A DNA stretch of 15,871 bases from JAWXTP01 sp044433415. Lineage in GTDB: Bacteria > Bacteroidota > Bacteroidia > Bacteroidales > Rikenellaceae. The notes under the pieces are model-generated. The model was given only the letters and a program-made list of their open reading frames with translations, was not told the origin of the DNA and did not search any database. This document shows, in pieces, positions 1 to 8,605 of the stretch; positions within the stretch are counted from its first letter, which is position 1; the number at the start of each line of letters is the position of its first letter. The stretch lies in assembly GCA_044433415.1 (NCBI GenBank), contig JAWXTP010000064.1:1-15871 (forward strand), read 5' to 3'. Both the position numbers and the translations under genes were made by a program.

Positions 1-3000
1 ACAGAAAGCGACTTTAGAGGTGAGAGATTTGCTTCTTGGCATACTGAGCTTAAAGGCTGTAATGATATATTAGTGATAACACGCCCTGATATTATTAGTG
101 AGCTTACGGAGAAGTATCTAGATGCAGGAGCTGATATAGTTACAACTAATAGTTTTAATGCTAATGCCATATCACTTGCAGACTATGGACTAGAGAGTTA
201 TGCTTACGAAATATCAAAATGCTCAGCAGAAATATTAAGACGTACTGTAGATAAAACCTTGCTTACAGATTCATCACGTAAACGTTATGTAGCAGGTTCA
301 CTAGGACCTACAAATCGCACCTCGTCAATGTCAGCAGATGTGTCAAATCCTGCATCTCGTGAAGTGACTTTCGATGACTTAGTTAAGGCTTACCAAACTC
401 AGGTAGAAGGTCTACTTGATGGTGGTGCTGACCTTATCATCCTTGAAACAGTATTTGATACTCTTAATGCTAAGGCTGCTATTTATGCTATAGGCGAAGT
501 AAATAAACTAAAGAATATAGAAATCCCTACACTAATTTCTGGGACTATAACAGATGCTAGTGTACGTACACTTTCAGGTCAAACCTTAGAGGCTTTTTAT
601 GCTTCTATGTCTCATGCTAATATGATATCTATAGGTTTCAACTGTGCCTTTGGTGCTAAACAGATGTTACCTTACCTAAAACAACTAGCAGCAATAGCAG
701 ATTGTTTTGTCTCAGCCTACCCTAATGCTGGACTTCCTAATATTATGGGTGGTTATGATGAAACCCCTGAGATGTTTGCTAACGATATAGAGGAATATTT
801 ACGTTCGGGAGTGATAAATATAGTGGGGGGATGCTGTGGAACAACTCCTCAACATATAGCCCTACTTAGAGAACTTGTAGATAAATACCCTCCTCGCAAA
901 ATGCCAGCTATTCAAACAGTCACAACACTTAGTGGATTAGAACCCCTAAAGATAGCTCCTGAAACCAACTTCATAAATATAGGCGAAAGAGGAAATGTTG
1001 CAGGTTCAGCAAAATTTGCTCGTCTTATACGTGAAGGCAAATATGACGAAGCATTAACAGTTGTGAGAGCTCAAGTAGATGCAGGAGCTCAGATAGTTGA
1101 TATCTGCATGGATGATGGAATGATAGACGGCAAAGAGGCAATGAGTCATTTTTTATGCCTTATGGCTTCTGAACCAGAAATCGCTCGTGTACCTACAATG
1201 ATAGACTCCTCAAACTGGGAGGTATTAACAATAGGACTGAAAGTATCACAAGGGAAAAGTATAGTAAACTCTATTTCTCTAAAAGAGGGGGAAGAAAGTT
1301 TCCTAACAAAAGCCTCAGAGATACATAGGATGGGTGCTGCCGCTGTAGTAATGCTTTTTGACGAAAAAGGTCAAGCAGATACTTATGAACGTAAGATTGA
1401 AATAGCTGAAAGAGCTTATACTTTACTTACAAAGAACGGCTTCCCTAGCGAAGATATAATTTTCGACCCTAATGTACTAGCTGTAGCAACAGGCATAGAA
1501 GCTCATGACAACTACGGAAAAGCATTTATAGATGCCACACGTTGGATAAAGACTAACCTTCCTAATGCTAAAGTATCTGGGGGCGTAAGTAATCTTTCTT
1601 TTGCATTTAGAGGTAACAACACAATTAGAGAAGCTATGCATTCTGTATTCCTATATCACGCTATAGAAGCAGGTATGGATATGGCTATTGTGAATGCTCA
1701 GATGCTACAAATATATGACGAGATAGATGCTGAACTCTTAGAGAAAATTGAAGATGTTATCCTGTGTCGTAAGGCAGATGCAGCAGAAACACTTATAGAG
1801 TTTGCTCAAAATATAAAACAAAAAGGCGTTACTAAAACCCCTGAATTACTACATAACGAATGGCGTGCTCTACCCCTAGAGGAGCGTATTAAACATGCTA
1901 TGACAAAAGGGGTAATAGAATACATAGAAGAAGACACATTAGAGGGGTATAACTCTCTTGGGGCTCCTATGCAAGTGATAGATAAACTCCTTATGCCTGC
2001 TATGGAACATGTAGGTAAACTTTTTGGAGAAGGAAAGATGTTCTTACCTCAGGTTGTCAAAACAGCGCGTGTCATGAAACAAGCTGTAGGCGTGTTAACT
2101 CCATACATTGAGGCTCTCAAGAATGAAGGCACTCGTGAAGGTGCTGGAAAAGTTGTAATTGCAACAGTAAAAGGCGATGTACACGATATAGGGAAGAACA
2201 TAGTGTCTGTAGTAATGGCTTGTAATGGTTATGAGATGCACGACTTGGGTGTTATGGTAGAAACTCTAAAGATAGTAGATGAAGCTGTAAACTGGGGTGC
2301 TGACGTGATATGTCTAAGTGGGCTTATTACTCCTTCACTAGAAGAAATGATACGTGTGGCGGAAGAATGCGAAAAACGAGGTTTACAAATACCTATCATC
2401 ATAGGCGGTGCAACAACATCAGCTATACATACAGCAGTAAAAATAGCTCCCCATTATTCAGGGGTTATCATACATGCTAACAACGCTAGTGAAAATCCTA
2501 AAATACTATCTCAACTACTAGGAGCTGATAAAGCCGAATACATAAAAGAGGTAAAAGCAAAACAACAACAAATTTGTGTTGACTATGAAGCTACACTAAA
2601 AAGACGTTCTTCACGTCCTTTAGAGGAAGTAAGAAAAGAAAATATAACAATTGCTGAATCAGAAACTAAGAAACCGAAAACTACTGGTCGTATAGTTTAT
2701 GACAATTACAACATAGCTGACCTAGAAGAACTTATAGATTGGAGTTTCTTTTTTGCATCATGGGGACTTAAAGGTCGCTACCCTGAGATATTAAGTAGTG
2801 AAAAATACGGAAATGAAGCTCATAAACTATTAGCAGATGCAAAAGCTCTTTTAGCAAACATACAAACTAACAACAGTTTGCAACTTCAAGGTGTGGTAGC
2901 TATTCTTCCTGCAAGAAGCGAAGGTGACGATGTGATAGTAACATCAGAAGACGGTAAGGAAACTCGTCTTGCTATGCTAAGAAATCAAACCAAAGGAGAA

Positions 3001-3537
3001 AAGAATACTTCTATTGCTGATATGGTAGCTAAAGAGAACGACTATATAGGATGTTTTGCTCTTACGGCAGGTGTAGGACTTAATAAGCTAATAGAAGACT
3101 TTAAAGCACAGGGAGACGACTATAGCGCTATGTTAGCAAAACTGCTAGCAGACAGGCTAACAGAAGCATTTGCTCAACACGTACATAGCGTTATAAGACG
3201 TGAGTTGTGGGCTTATGAAACAGGAGCGCTACTTTCTACTCAAGATATAATAAGAGATAGATATCAAGGTGTGAGAATGGCTTTTGGTTATCCTTCTTGT
3301 CCTGACCACTCTCTTAAAAAAGAGATATTTGAACTTCTTGATGTGGAGAACTCTACACAAATGACTTTACTGGATAGTTATATGATAGCTCCTGCGGAAT
3401 CATTATGTGGCATTATGCTTTCGCATGGAAATTACTTCTCTGTAGGTATCATAGACGACGAACAAATACAGGATTACGCTAAGCGAAGAGGCATAAGTAC
3501 AGAACAAGTTAAGAAACTTATACCTCGTAATATTTAG
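1..3537 (+). CDS. metH: Cobalamin-dependent methionine synthase, 5'-truncated by window
   Basis: Transfers the methyl group of 5-methyl-THF to homocysteine through methylcobalamin, giving methionine and THF; cytoplasmic. The frame is open from base 1, and the first residues (TESDFRGERF) match E. coli MetH near residue 33, so about 32 residues are missing; the first in-window ATG (73) is not the true start. All four modules are present, numbered from base 1: homocysteine domain (about 1-300) with zinc cysteines C215, C278 and C279, equal to E. coli C247/C310/C311 minus 32; pterin domain (about 320-600); cobalamin domain with DVHDIG, ligand His728; SAM reactivation domain (about 880-1178). The reactivation motif reads GVRMAFGYPSCPDH where E. 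coli has GIRPAPGYPACPEH. Ends in TAG. metF follows after 40 nt, so the two are probably co-transcribed. Identification is very secure. Confidence 0.97.
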   Translation, partial: TESDFRGERFASWHTELKGCNDILVITRPDIISELTEKYLDAGADIVTTNSFNANAISLADYGLESYAYEISKCSAEILRRTVDKTLLTDSSRKRYVAGSLGPTNRTSSMSADVSNPASREVTFDDLVKAYQTQVEGLLDGGADLIILETVFDTLNAKAAIYAIGEVNKLKNIEIPTLISGTITDASVRTLSGQTLEAFYASMSHANMISIGFNCAFGAKQMLPYLKQLAAIADCFVSAYPNAGLPNIMGGYDETPEMFANDIEEYLRSGVINIVGGCCGTTPQHIALLRELVDKYPPRKMPAIQTVTTLSGLEPLKIAPETNFINIGERGNVAGSAKFARLIREGKYDEALTVVRAQVDAGAQIVDICMDDGMIDGKEAMSHFLCLMASEPEIARVPTMIDSSNWEVLTIGLKVSQGKSIVNSISLKEGEESFLTKASEIHRMGAAAVVMLFDEKGQADTYERKIEIAERAYTLLTKNGFPSEDIIFDPNVLAVATGIEAHDNYGKAFIDATRWIKTNLPNAKVSGGVSNLSFAFRGNNTIREAMHSVFLYHAIEAGMDMAIVNAQMLQIYDEIDAELLEKIEDVILCRKADAAETLIEFAQNIKQKGVTKTPELLHNEWRALPLEERIKHAMTKGVIEYIEEDTLEGYNSLGAPMQVIDKLLMPAMEHVGKLFGEGKMFLPQVVKTARVMKQAVGVLTPYIEALKNEGTREGAGKVVIATVKGDVHDIGKNIVSVVMACNGYEMHDLGVMVETLKIVDEAVNWGADVICLSGLITPSLEEMIRVAEECEKRGLQIPIIIGGATTSAIHTAVKIAPHYSGVIIHANNASENPKILSQLLGADKAEYIKEVKAKQQQICVDYEATLKRRSSRPLEEVRKENITIAESETKKPKTTGRIVYDNYNIADLEELIDWSFFFASWGLKGRYPEILSSEKYGNEAHKLLADAKALLANIQTNNSLQLQGVVAILPARSEGDDVIVTSEDGKETRLAMLRNQTKGEKNTSIADMVAKENDYIGCFALTAGVGLNKLIEDFKAQGDDYSAMLAKLLADRLTEAFAQHVHSVIRRELWAYETGALLSTQDIIRDRYQGVRMAFGYPSCPDHSLKKEIFELLDVENSTQMTLLDSYMIAPAESLCGIMLSHGNYFSVGIIDDEQIQDYAKRRGISTEQVKKLIPRNI

Positions 3538-3577
3538 GTAGCTTCTTTAACAAATTTACAAACCAACAATTAAGAAA

Positions 3578-4543
3578 ATGCAAGTTATAGATATATTAAA
3601 CCAAGCAATAGCCGAAAAGAAAACACGCTTTGCCTTTGAATTACTACCTCCTTTGAAAGGGGCAGGGTTAACACAAATTTACAATGCTATAGATCCTCTT
3701 ATGGCGTTTGACCCTGCATATATAAACATCACCTTCCACCGTGAAAGCATAAAAAAAAGAGTGACAGAAGATGGAAGTATAGATTGGCATATTGTACGTC
3801 GTCGTCCTGGCACTGTAGGGGTATCTGCGGCATTGACTAGAAGATATAAAGTACCAACAGTACCCCATCTTATATGTGGAGGTCTTTCAAAATACGACAT
3901 AGAAGATGCCCTTATAGATATGGACTTCCTAGGTATACATAACGTGTTAGCTCTACAAGGAGACAGGTCTCAAAACGAAAGGTTCTTTATGCCTCACCAA
4001 CAAGGGCATGCTCACTCCCTAGGTCTTGTAAAGCAAATTACAGCCATGAATAAGGGTGAATATATAGATTCTGAAAGCGAAGAACATCACAAATCACAAT
4101 TCTCTATAGGTGTTGCTGGATATCCTGAGAAACATTTTGCGGCAAAAAGTATAGACACCGACATAGCTCACCTAAAAGCTAAAATAGATGCAGGAGCTCA
4201 ATATGTAGTGACTCAGCTTTTCTATGACAACGCTAAATATTTTGATTTCGTGAAACGTTGTCGTGAAGCAGGGATTACTGTACCTATTGTACCAGGGCTA
4301 AAACCTCTTTCTACTTTTAGGCAGTTAACTGTTTTACCTGAGACCTTTAGCACAACTATTCCAGATGAATTAGTGAGTGAAGTTACTAAACATCGTGATA
4401 ATCCATCTGCAATAAGAGAGATAGGTATAGAATGGTCGATAGCTCAAGGTAGGGAACTTATGGCAGCAGGTGTTCCTGTATTACATTTCTATACTATGAG
4501 TAAAACAAACAATATTCAACAAATAGCTCTTGCATTGTTCTAA
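3578..4543 (+). CDS. metF: Methylenetetrahydrofolate reductase
   Basis: FAD enzyme that reduces 5,10-methylene-THF to 5-methyl-THF, the methyl donor used by MetH immediately upstream. The 321-residue protein has the single-domain bacterial TIM-barrel length. The FELLPP motif places the catalytic Glu at residue 21 (E. coli Glu28), and LALQGD places the flavin-contacting Asp at residue 129 (E. coli Asp120). It continues with the expected barrel segments, such as QYVVTQLFYD and VPIVPGLKPL. The start is the first ATG after metH; it has an A-rich upstream region without a Shine-Dalgarno sequence, usual in Bacteroidota. Spacing of 40 nt and the shared pathway suggest one operon with metH. No terminator is obvious directly after the stop; the thi promoter overlaps the last codons. 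Confidence 0.97.
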   Translation: MQVIDILNQAIAEKKTRFAFELLPPLKGAGLTQIYNAIDPLMAFDPAYINITFHRESIKKRVTEDGSIDWHIVRRRPGTVGVSAALTRRYKVPTVPHLICGGLSKYDIEDALIDMDFLGIHNVLALQGDRSQNERFFMPHQQGHAHSLGLVKQITAMNKGEYIDSESEEHHKSQFSIGVAGYPEKHFAAKSIDTDIAHLKAKIDAGAQYVVTQLFYDNAKYFDFVKRCREAGITVPIVPGLKPLSTFRQLTVLPETFSTTIPDELVSEVTKHRDNPSAIREIGIEWSIAQGRELMAAGVPVLHFYTMSKTNNIQQIALALF

Positions 4544-4560
4544 TTTTTTTCATACATTTG
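4530..4560 (+). promoter_or_regulatory. Putative Bacteroidota promoter of the thi operon
   Basis: The -7 box TACATTTG (4553-4560) matches TAnnTTTG exactly, with a -33-like TTG at 4530-4532 and a 20-nt spacer. The -33 element lies within the 3' end of metF. Transcription would start near 4567, leaving a leader of about 180 nt before thiS. An imperfect inverted repeat spans the -7 box and start site: ATTTG(CG)CCTAT against ATAGGCAAAT ending at 4590, a possible operator or a 5' hairpin of the transcript. Confidence 0.6.
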
Positions 4561-4566
4561 CGCCTA

Positions 4567-4750
4567 TGCGTTAGATGTGAATAGGCAAATAAGAATAGGT
4601 CTAAACCTCTGTTTTATTAGTGTTAGGTAACACTATTCGTTCTATCTGCACAATACAAGTGCTTTCTTAAAGAAAGATAAAGAAGACAAATATTTTGTAC
4701 TCTTTATCTTTTTTAGTACACAATGATAAGTTAATAATTAAACTAGTATT
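4567..4750 (+). promoter_or_regulatory. Structured leader of the thi operon, no TPP-riboswitch core seen
   Basis: This 5' UTR shows hairpins in order: GCCTAT/ATAGGC (4562-4567/4581-4586), AGGT/ACCT (4597-4608), a perfect TAGTGTTA/TAACACTA stem (4618-4625/4628-4635), CTTTC/GAAAG (4662-4666/4672-4676), then a terminator-like hairpin. The CTTTC/GAAAG stem uses bases needed by the terminator's 5' arm, and TGTACT/AGTACA (4696-4701/4715-4720) competes with the other arm, so alternative folds are possible. The conserved TPP-riboswitch sequences (CTGAGA, ACCCTTTGAACCTGATCTGG) were looked for and not found. Attenuation control is an inference. Confidence 0.45.
4673..4714 (+). terminator. Intrinsic terminator or attenuator before thiS
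   Basis: A perfect 11-bp stem AAAGATAAAGA (4673-4683) with TCTTTATCTTT (4701-4711) continues inward, across a small internal loop, as ACAAA/TTTGT, and is followed by a run of six T (4709-4714). The stem is AU-rich but long. It lies downstream of the predicted thi promoter, so it could act as an attenuator; it may alternatively just end metF read-through transcripts. Confidence 0.6.
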
Positions 4751-4951
4751 ATGATTAATATTATTCTTAACAACCAGCAACATACTGTAGCTGCTCAGAC
4801 TTTACAACAACTGATAGAGGAGCTTAAAATAGAAACAAAAGGTGTAGCAATAGGTATAAATAATAAAGTTATAGCACGTAAATCGTGGGCTGAAACTCCT
4901 ATTGTAGAAAATGATAAAATAGTTATTGTATCTGCGGTTTTTGGAGGTTAA
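4751..4951 (+). CDS. thiS: Sulfur carrier protein ThiS
   Basis: Ubiquitin-like sulfur carrier for thiamin thiazole synthesis; its C-terminal glycine is adenylated by ThiF and converted to a thiocarboxylate that ThiG uses. The 66-residue protein has the family length, a beta-grasp pattern (MINIILNN start, hydrophobic AIGINNKVI strand) and the diagnostic C-terminal GG in VVSAVFGG. It is the first gene of a thiS-thiG-thiH-thiF set. The 90-nt gap before thiG is larger than the other gaps in the operon and holds only AT-rich sequence and a weak -7-like TATATTTG without a matching -33. Ends in TAA. Confidence 0.95.
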   Translation: MINIILNNQQHTVAAQTLQQLIEELKIETKGVAIGINNKVIARKSWAETPIVENDKIVIVSAVFGG

Positions 4952-5041
4952 TCACAAATACAAGTTATAGAAAATAATCATGTCATAGAAATAGTATACA
5001 TATATTTGACTATAATATGATAGAAGAAAAATATAAAACTT

Positions 5042-5812
5042 ATGAAAAAGTTAATAATAGGAGGCGTTGAATTTAATTCGCGCTTATTCCTAGGTACAGG
5101 AAAGTTCCCATCAAATGAGTTAATGCGCCGCTCAATAGAGGCTTCTCATTGTGAAATGGTGACTATGGCAATCAAAAGAATTGATACCAACAATAGTGAG
5201 GATGATATGTTGCAACATATTACAATAGACGGCATACGCTTGCTACCTAATACATCGGGTGCTCGTAATGCTGAAGAAGCAATATTTGCAGCTCAGTTAA
5301 CACGTGAAGCATTTAACACAAATTTTCTAAAACTAGAGATACATCCAGACCCTAGACACTTACTACCTGACCCTATAGAAACACTAAAAGCTACTGAAGA
5401 ATTAGCTAAAATGGGCTTTGTAGTACTACCTTACTGTCCTGCTGACCCTGTTGTTTGTAAAAGACTAGAAGAAGTGGGTGCAGCAGCTGTTATGCCTTTA
5501 GGAGCTCCTATAGGCACTAATAGAGGTCTTATCACTAAAGATTTTCTAGAAATTATAATAGACCAATCTAATGTTCCTGTAGTTGTAGATGCTGGTATTG
5601 GTGCACCTAGTCATGCTGCTGCTGCTATGGAAATGGGAGCAGATGCCGTACTGGTAAATACTGCTATTGCAGTTGCTGGTGACCCTGTAGCTATGGCACA
5701 AGCATTTGATATGGCCGTTCGTGCAGGTCGTATGGCTTACGAATCGGGCGTTGCTGCTGAACAATTCACAGCACAAGCGACCTCTCCACTTACTGCTTTT
5801 CTTAATGATTAG
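5042..5812 (+). CDS. thiG: Thiazole synthase ThiG
   Basis: Condenses 1-deoxy-xylulose 5-phosphate, dehydroglycine and ThiS-thiocarboxylate sulfur into the thiazole phosphate of thiamin. The 256-residue TIM-barrel protein begins with the family signature FNSRLFLGTGKF. It has LPNTSGARNAEEA near residues 68-80, the Schiff-base lysine K97 in FLKLEI, and the C-terminal phosphate-binding region VVVDAGIGAPSHAAAAMEMGADAVLVNTA. It lies between thiS and thiH, which supply its sulfur and its nitrogen source. Ends in TAG, 15 nt before thiH. Nothing unusual is seen in the protein. Confidence 0.96.
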   Translation: MKKLIIGGVEFNSRLFLGTGKFPSNELMRRSIEASHCEMVTMAIKRIDTNNSEDDMLQHITIDGIRLLPNTSGARNAEEAIFAAQLTREAFNTNFLKLEIHPDPRHLLPDPIETLKATEELAKMGFVVLPYCPADPVVCKRLEEVGAAAVMPLGAPIGTNRGLITKDFLEIIIDQSNVPVVVDAGIGAPSHAAAAMEMGADAVLVNTAIAVAGDPVAMAQAFDMAVRAGRMAYESGVAAEQFTAQATSPLTAFLND

Positions 5813-5827
5813 GTATTAGAATAAACT

Positions 5828-6958
5828 ATGTTTAGTGAATATTTAAAACAATTTTCGTGGGAAGATACTCACGACCAAATAATGAGTTCAACAGAAGCTG
5901 ACGTAAAACGTGTTCTCGCAAAAAGAGGAAACCTTACAGAAGCTGATTTTATGACTCTTATATCGCCTGCGGCGGCTCCTTTTATTGAACAAATGGCAGC
6001 TCTAAGTCAGCGATACACTATGGAACGTTACGGAAAAACTATTTCTCTTTTCGTACCTCTATACCTTACAAACTCATGTACAAACAGCTGTGTTTACTGT
6101 GGGTTCCACATCTCTAATAAGATGAAAAGAACCATACTTACAGAAGCTGAAATGGAAAACGAGTTTAAAGCCATTAAAAAGCTAGGACCTTTTGACAACT
6201 TACTTATGGTTACAGGGGAAAACCCTCATAAAGCAGGTGTTGAATACCTTAGTGGAGCTCTTGATATAGCAAAAAAATACTTTAGCAACCTACAATTAGA
6301 GGTTATGCCTCTTGCTGCCGAAGAATATAAGACTCTTACTGAACATGGACTTAATGGAGTTATCTGTTTCCAAGAAACCTACAACCGTGAGAATTACAAC
6401 ATTTACCACCCTAGAGGTATGAAAAGTAATTTCGAATGGCGCGTAAATGGCTTTGACAGAATGGGACAAGCAGGAGTACACAAAATAGGCATGGGAATAT
6501 TGATAGGTTTGGAAGATTGGAGAGTAGATGCTACTATGATGATGCGCCACCTACGTTACCTTCAAAAAAACTATTGGCGTACTAAGTATAGTGTTAACTA
6601 CCCTAGAATGAGACCTTCAGAAAATGGAGGATTCCAACCAAACGTTGTAATTAGTGACCGCGAATTTGCTCAGCTACTTTTTGCAACACGTATTTTTGAC
6701 CATGATGTAGACCTTTCTCTTTCTACTAGAGAGACAGCCGAATTTAGAGACAACATCGCTCCTCTAGGCGTTACTACTATGAGTGCTGAAAGCAGAACAG
6801 AACCTGGTGGATATTACACTTACCCTCAAGCTCTTGAACAATTCCATGTAAGCGATGAACGCTCTGCTATGGAAGTTGTTTCTGCACTTAAAAAGGTGGG
6901 TCGTGAAGCCGTTTGGAAAGATTGGGATACATCTCTTGATTTAATCAGAAAATGTTAA
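5828..6958 (+). CDS. thiH: 2-iminoacetate synthase ThiH (radical SAM tyrosine lyase)
   Basis: Radical SAM enzyme that cleaves tyrosine to dehydroglycine (2-iminoacetate) and p-cresol, providing the C-N unit for ThiG in anaerobic-type thiamin synthesis. The 376-residue protein carries the CX3CX2C cluster motif at C84, C88 and C91 (NSCTNSCVYCGFH), followed by the MVTGENPHKAGVEYL segment of the family. Later ThiH-like regions include YHPRGMKSNFEWRV, NYPRMRPSENGGFQP and LSLSTRETAEFRDN. The start is the first ATG after thiG. Its 3' end overlaps thiF by 7 nt, suggesting translational coupling. Choice of ThiH over the aerobic glycine oxidase ThiO fits an anaerobe or microaerophile. Confidence 0.96.
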   Translation: MFSEYLKQFSWEDTHDQIMSSTEADVKRVLAKRGNLTEADFMTLISPAAAPFIEQMAALSQRYTMERYGKTISLFVPLYLTNSCTNSCVYCGFHISNKMKRTILTEAEMENEFKAIKKLGPFDNLLMVTGENPHKAGVEYLSGALDIAKKYFSNLQLEVMPLAAEEYKTLTEHGLNGVICFQETYNRENYNIYHPRGMKSNFEWRVNGFDRMGQAGVHKIGMGILIGLEDWRVDATMMMRHLRYLQKNYWRTKYSVNYPRMRPSENGGFQPNVVISDREFAQLLFATRIFDHDVDLSLSTRETAEFRDNIAPLGVTTMSAESRTEPGGYYTYPQALEQFHVSDERSAMEVVSALKKVGREAVWKDWDTSLDLIRKC

Positions 6959-7656
6959 CAGAAAACCAAAAAGAAAGATATTTAAGACAAATAGCACTTG
7001 AAGAGTTAGGTGAGCAAGGTCAACTGCGTTTATCTAACTCCTCTGCTCTTATTGTTGGTGTGGGTGGTTTAGGTTCTCCTATTGCGACTCTATTAACTTC
7101 TGCTGGATTTGGAAGAATAGGCATAATAGACTACGATGTTGTAAGTCTTAGTAATCTACCTCGTCAAACGCTCTACACTACCGAAGATATAGGTCTTCCA
7201 AAAGTTGAATGTGCGGTACGAAGACTTAGCAAAATGAATAACAACATTAAAATTGACAGCTATAATTGTCGGTTTGATGATGCTCTAGCTGAGAAACTAC
7301 TAGAAAATTACGATATAATAATTGACGGCTGTGACAATATGGAAACAAGATATATTATAGACCGTGCAGCCAAAAAGTTTAACAAACCTTACATATATGG
7401 AGCTATCAGTGGTTTCCTAGGGCAGGTTTCAGTATTTCATCACAAAGAAGCAGGTAGCTACAGTGACCTTTTCCCTGAGGATATGGCTAAACCTGCATCA
7501 AAACCACCAGCAGTTATGGCTACAACTCCTGCAATTATAGGGGCTATACAAGCAAATGAAGCATTTAAAATTGCTATAGGTTATGGTGAAACACTCTCAG
7601 GTCGTTTGTTAACTTTTGACAATAGAGATTATAGTTTAAATATTCTAGATATTTAA
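6952..7656 (+). CDS. thiF: ThiF/HesA/MoeB-type adenylyltransferase for ThiS
   Basis: E1-like enzyme expected to adenylate the ThiS C-terminus. The 234-residue Rossmann protein has GVGGLG at residues 36-41, the ATP-contacting SNLPRQTLY (R71, Q72) and K84, and the magnesium-binding Asp128 in DGCDNMETR. The start ATG lies inside the last codons of thiH (7-nt overlap), so translation is probably coupled. Odd: E. coli ThiF and MoeB have two CxxC zinc pairs and an active-site Cys, but here the corresponding region reads GSYSDLFPED at about 168-177 and there is no cysteine after residue 127. This is probably a zinc-free subgroup; only adenylation chemistry is clearly supported. MoeB-like activity is possible, but operon context favours ThiF. 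Confidence 0.9.
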   Translation: MLTENQKERYLRQIALEELGEQGQLRLSNSSALIVGVGGLGSPIATLLTSAGFGRIGIIDYDVVSLSNLPRQTLYTTEDIGLPKVECAVRRLSKMNNNIKIDSYNCRFDDALAEKLLENYDIIIDGCDNMETRYIIDRAAKKFNKPYIYGAISGFLGQVSVFHHKEAGSYSDLFPEDMAKPASKPPAVMATTPAIIGAIQANEAFKIAIGYGETLSGRLLTFDNRDYSLNILDI

Positions 7657-7658
7657 GA

Positions 7659-7690
7659 GGGGGGGAGTAATTAAACCTCCCCTTTATTTA
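7659..7690. terminator. Bidirectional terminator between thiF and araC-type gene
   Basis: A seven-G run (7659-7665) leads into GGGGAG (7662-7667), which pairs with CTCCCC (7677-7682); G-U pairs can extend the stem, and TTTATTT follows. The reverse strand gives the same stem for the convergent regulator gene, whose stop codon (7671-7673) lies in the loop. The two genes are only 14 nt apart, so a shared terminator is expected. Confidence 0.6.
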
Positions 7691-8576
7691 TTGTCCATCT
7701 TTTCCTGTACTGACCAGGAGAACTACCAGAATGCTGTTTAAAATATTTACCAAAAAACGATGAGTTAGGAAAGTTTAGCCTATCTGACACCTCTTGAATA
7801 GATAGGTTAGTATACCTCAACAATGACTGAGACTCTATCATTACAATTTCATCTATCCATTCTGATGCACTACGTAAACTCGCTTGCTTAATTATTGACG
7901 AAAAATACTTGGGAGTAAGATAAAATTTTTCAGCATAGAAAGATACTCTTCTCTCTTTCATATAATTTTCATTAAGTAGAGTCATAAAGTCATAAAAAAT
8001 TTGATTACTTCGTGAGTTGACTTCATTAGTATCTTCTTCTTTATAATACTTTTCCATTTCGCTATCAATACTTGCTGATAATGACATCATTAAAGAAGAT
8101 AAACTATCTTTTTTTCGCCCTCCTATATCATTTTTCATAACAAAAGTAAGCAAGTCAAAATACCTATCAAACATATCTATAGCTAAAGGGCTCAAATTTA
8201 CACAAGGGTTACGTTTAAATCGCACGATATTAGCTGTCACATATTTCAAAGTTGCTAAAGTCGATTTTGAAAACTCCTCAGAAAAAAAGATTACTTTAGC
8301 CTTAAAATCAGACGATCTATATTTAGACTGGAGCACATTTACAGGAAAATTAAACATCATGACTCCTTTAGATAATTTATGTATTTTATTATTTATGCTC
8401 AACTCAGCTTCTCCCTCAGTACATACAATTACTCCCTGCTCTGCACGAATTGGAAATTCAAAAGCATGCTCACCTGAGAGTATGCATATCAGTACATCTT
8501 GTTCAAAAACAAGATAACTTTCAGCTGACTCTTTTATTCGCTCAATTGACATATTAGCAATACTAAATCTTTCCAT
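7671..8576 (-). CDS. AraC-family transcriptional regulator
   Basis: DNA-binding regulator of 301 residues. The N-terminal half (about 20-140) looks like a cupin-type sensor: alternating hydrophobic strands such as GVIVCTEGEAELSINNKIHKL and GVMMFNFP. The C-terminal region (about 200-294) is an AraC double helix-turn-helix: FYAEKFYLTPKYFSSIIKQ as the first and IQEVSDRLNFPNSSFFGKYFKQ as the second, ending SPGQYRKRW. It is divergent from the RND efflux genes with 430 nt between starts, so it is the likely local regulator; the effector is unknown. The start ATG at 8576 lies just after a -7 box on the same strand. Ends in TAA inside the shared terminator loop. Confidence 0.9.
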   Translation of the reverse strand: MERFSIANMSIERIKESAESYLVFEQDVLICILSGEHAFEFPIRAEQGVIVCTEGEAELSINNKIHKLSKGVMMFNFPVNVLQSKYRSSDFKAKVIFFSEEFSKSTLATLKYVTANIVRFKRNPCVNLSPLAIDMFDRYFDLLTFVMKNDIGGRKKDSLSSLMMSLSASIDSEMEKYYKEEDTNEVNSRSNQIFYDFMTLLNENYMKERRVSFYAEKFYLTPKYFSSIIKQASLRSASEWIDEIVMIESQSLLRYTNLSIQEVSDRLNFPNSSFFGKYFKQHSGSSPGQYRKRWTINKGEV

Positions 8577-8605
8577 AGTCTCGAGTGTTATTAAATTTAA
8601 AGAAC

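Noticed and set aside
4567..4750. TPP riboswitch before thiS
   Set aside because: The conserved CTGAGA and ACCCTTTGAACCTGATCTGG-type segments are absent by eye.
4952..5041. Internal promoter before thiG (TATATTTG) and a short ORF overlapping its start
   Set aside because: No -33 element at proper spacing; the short ORF overlaps thiG in another frame without homology.
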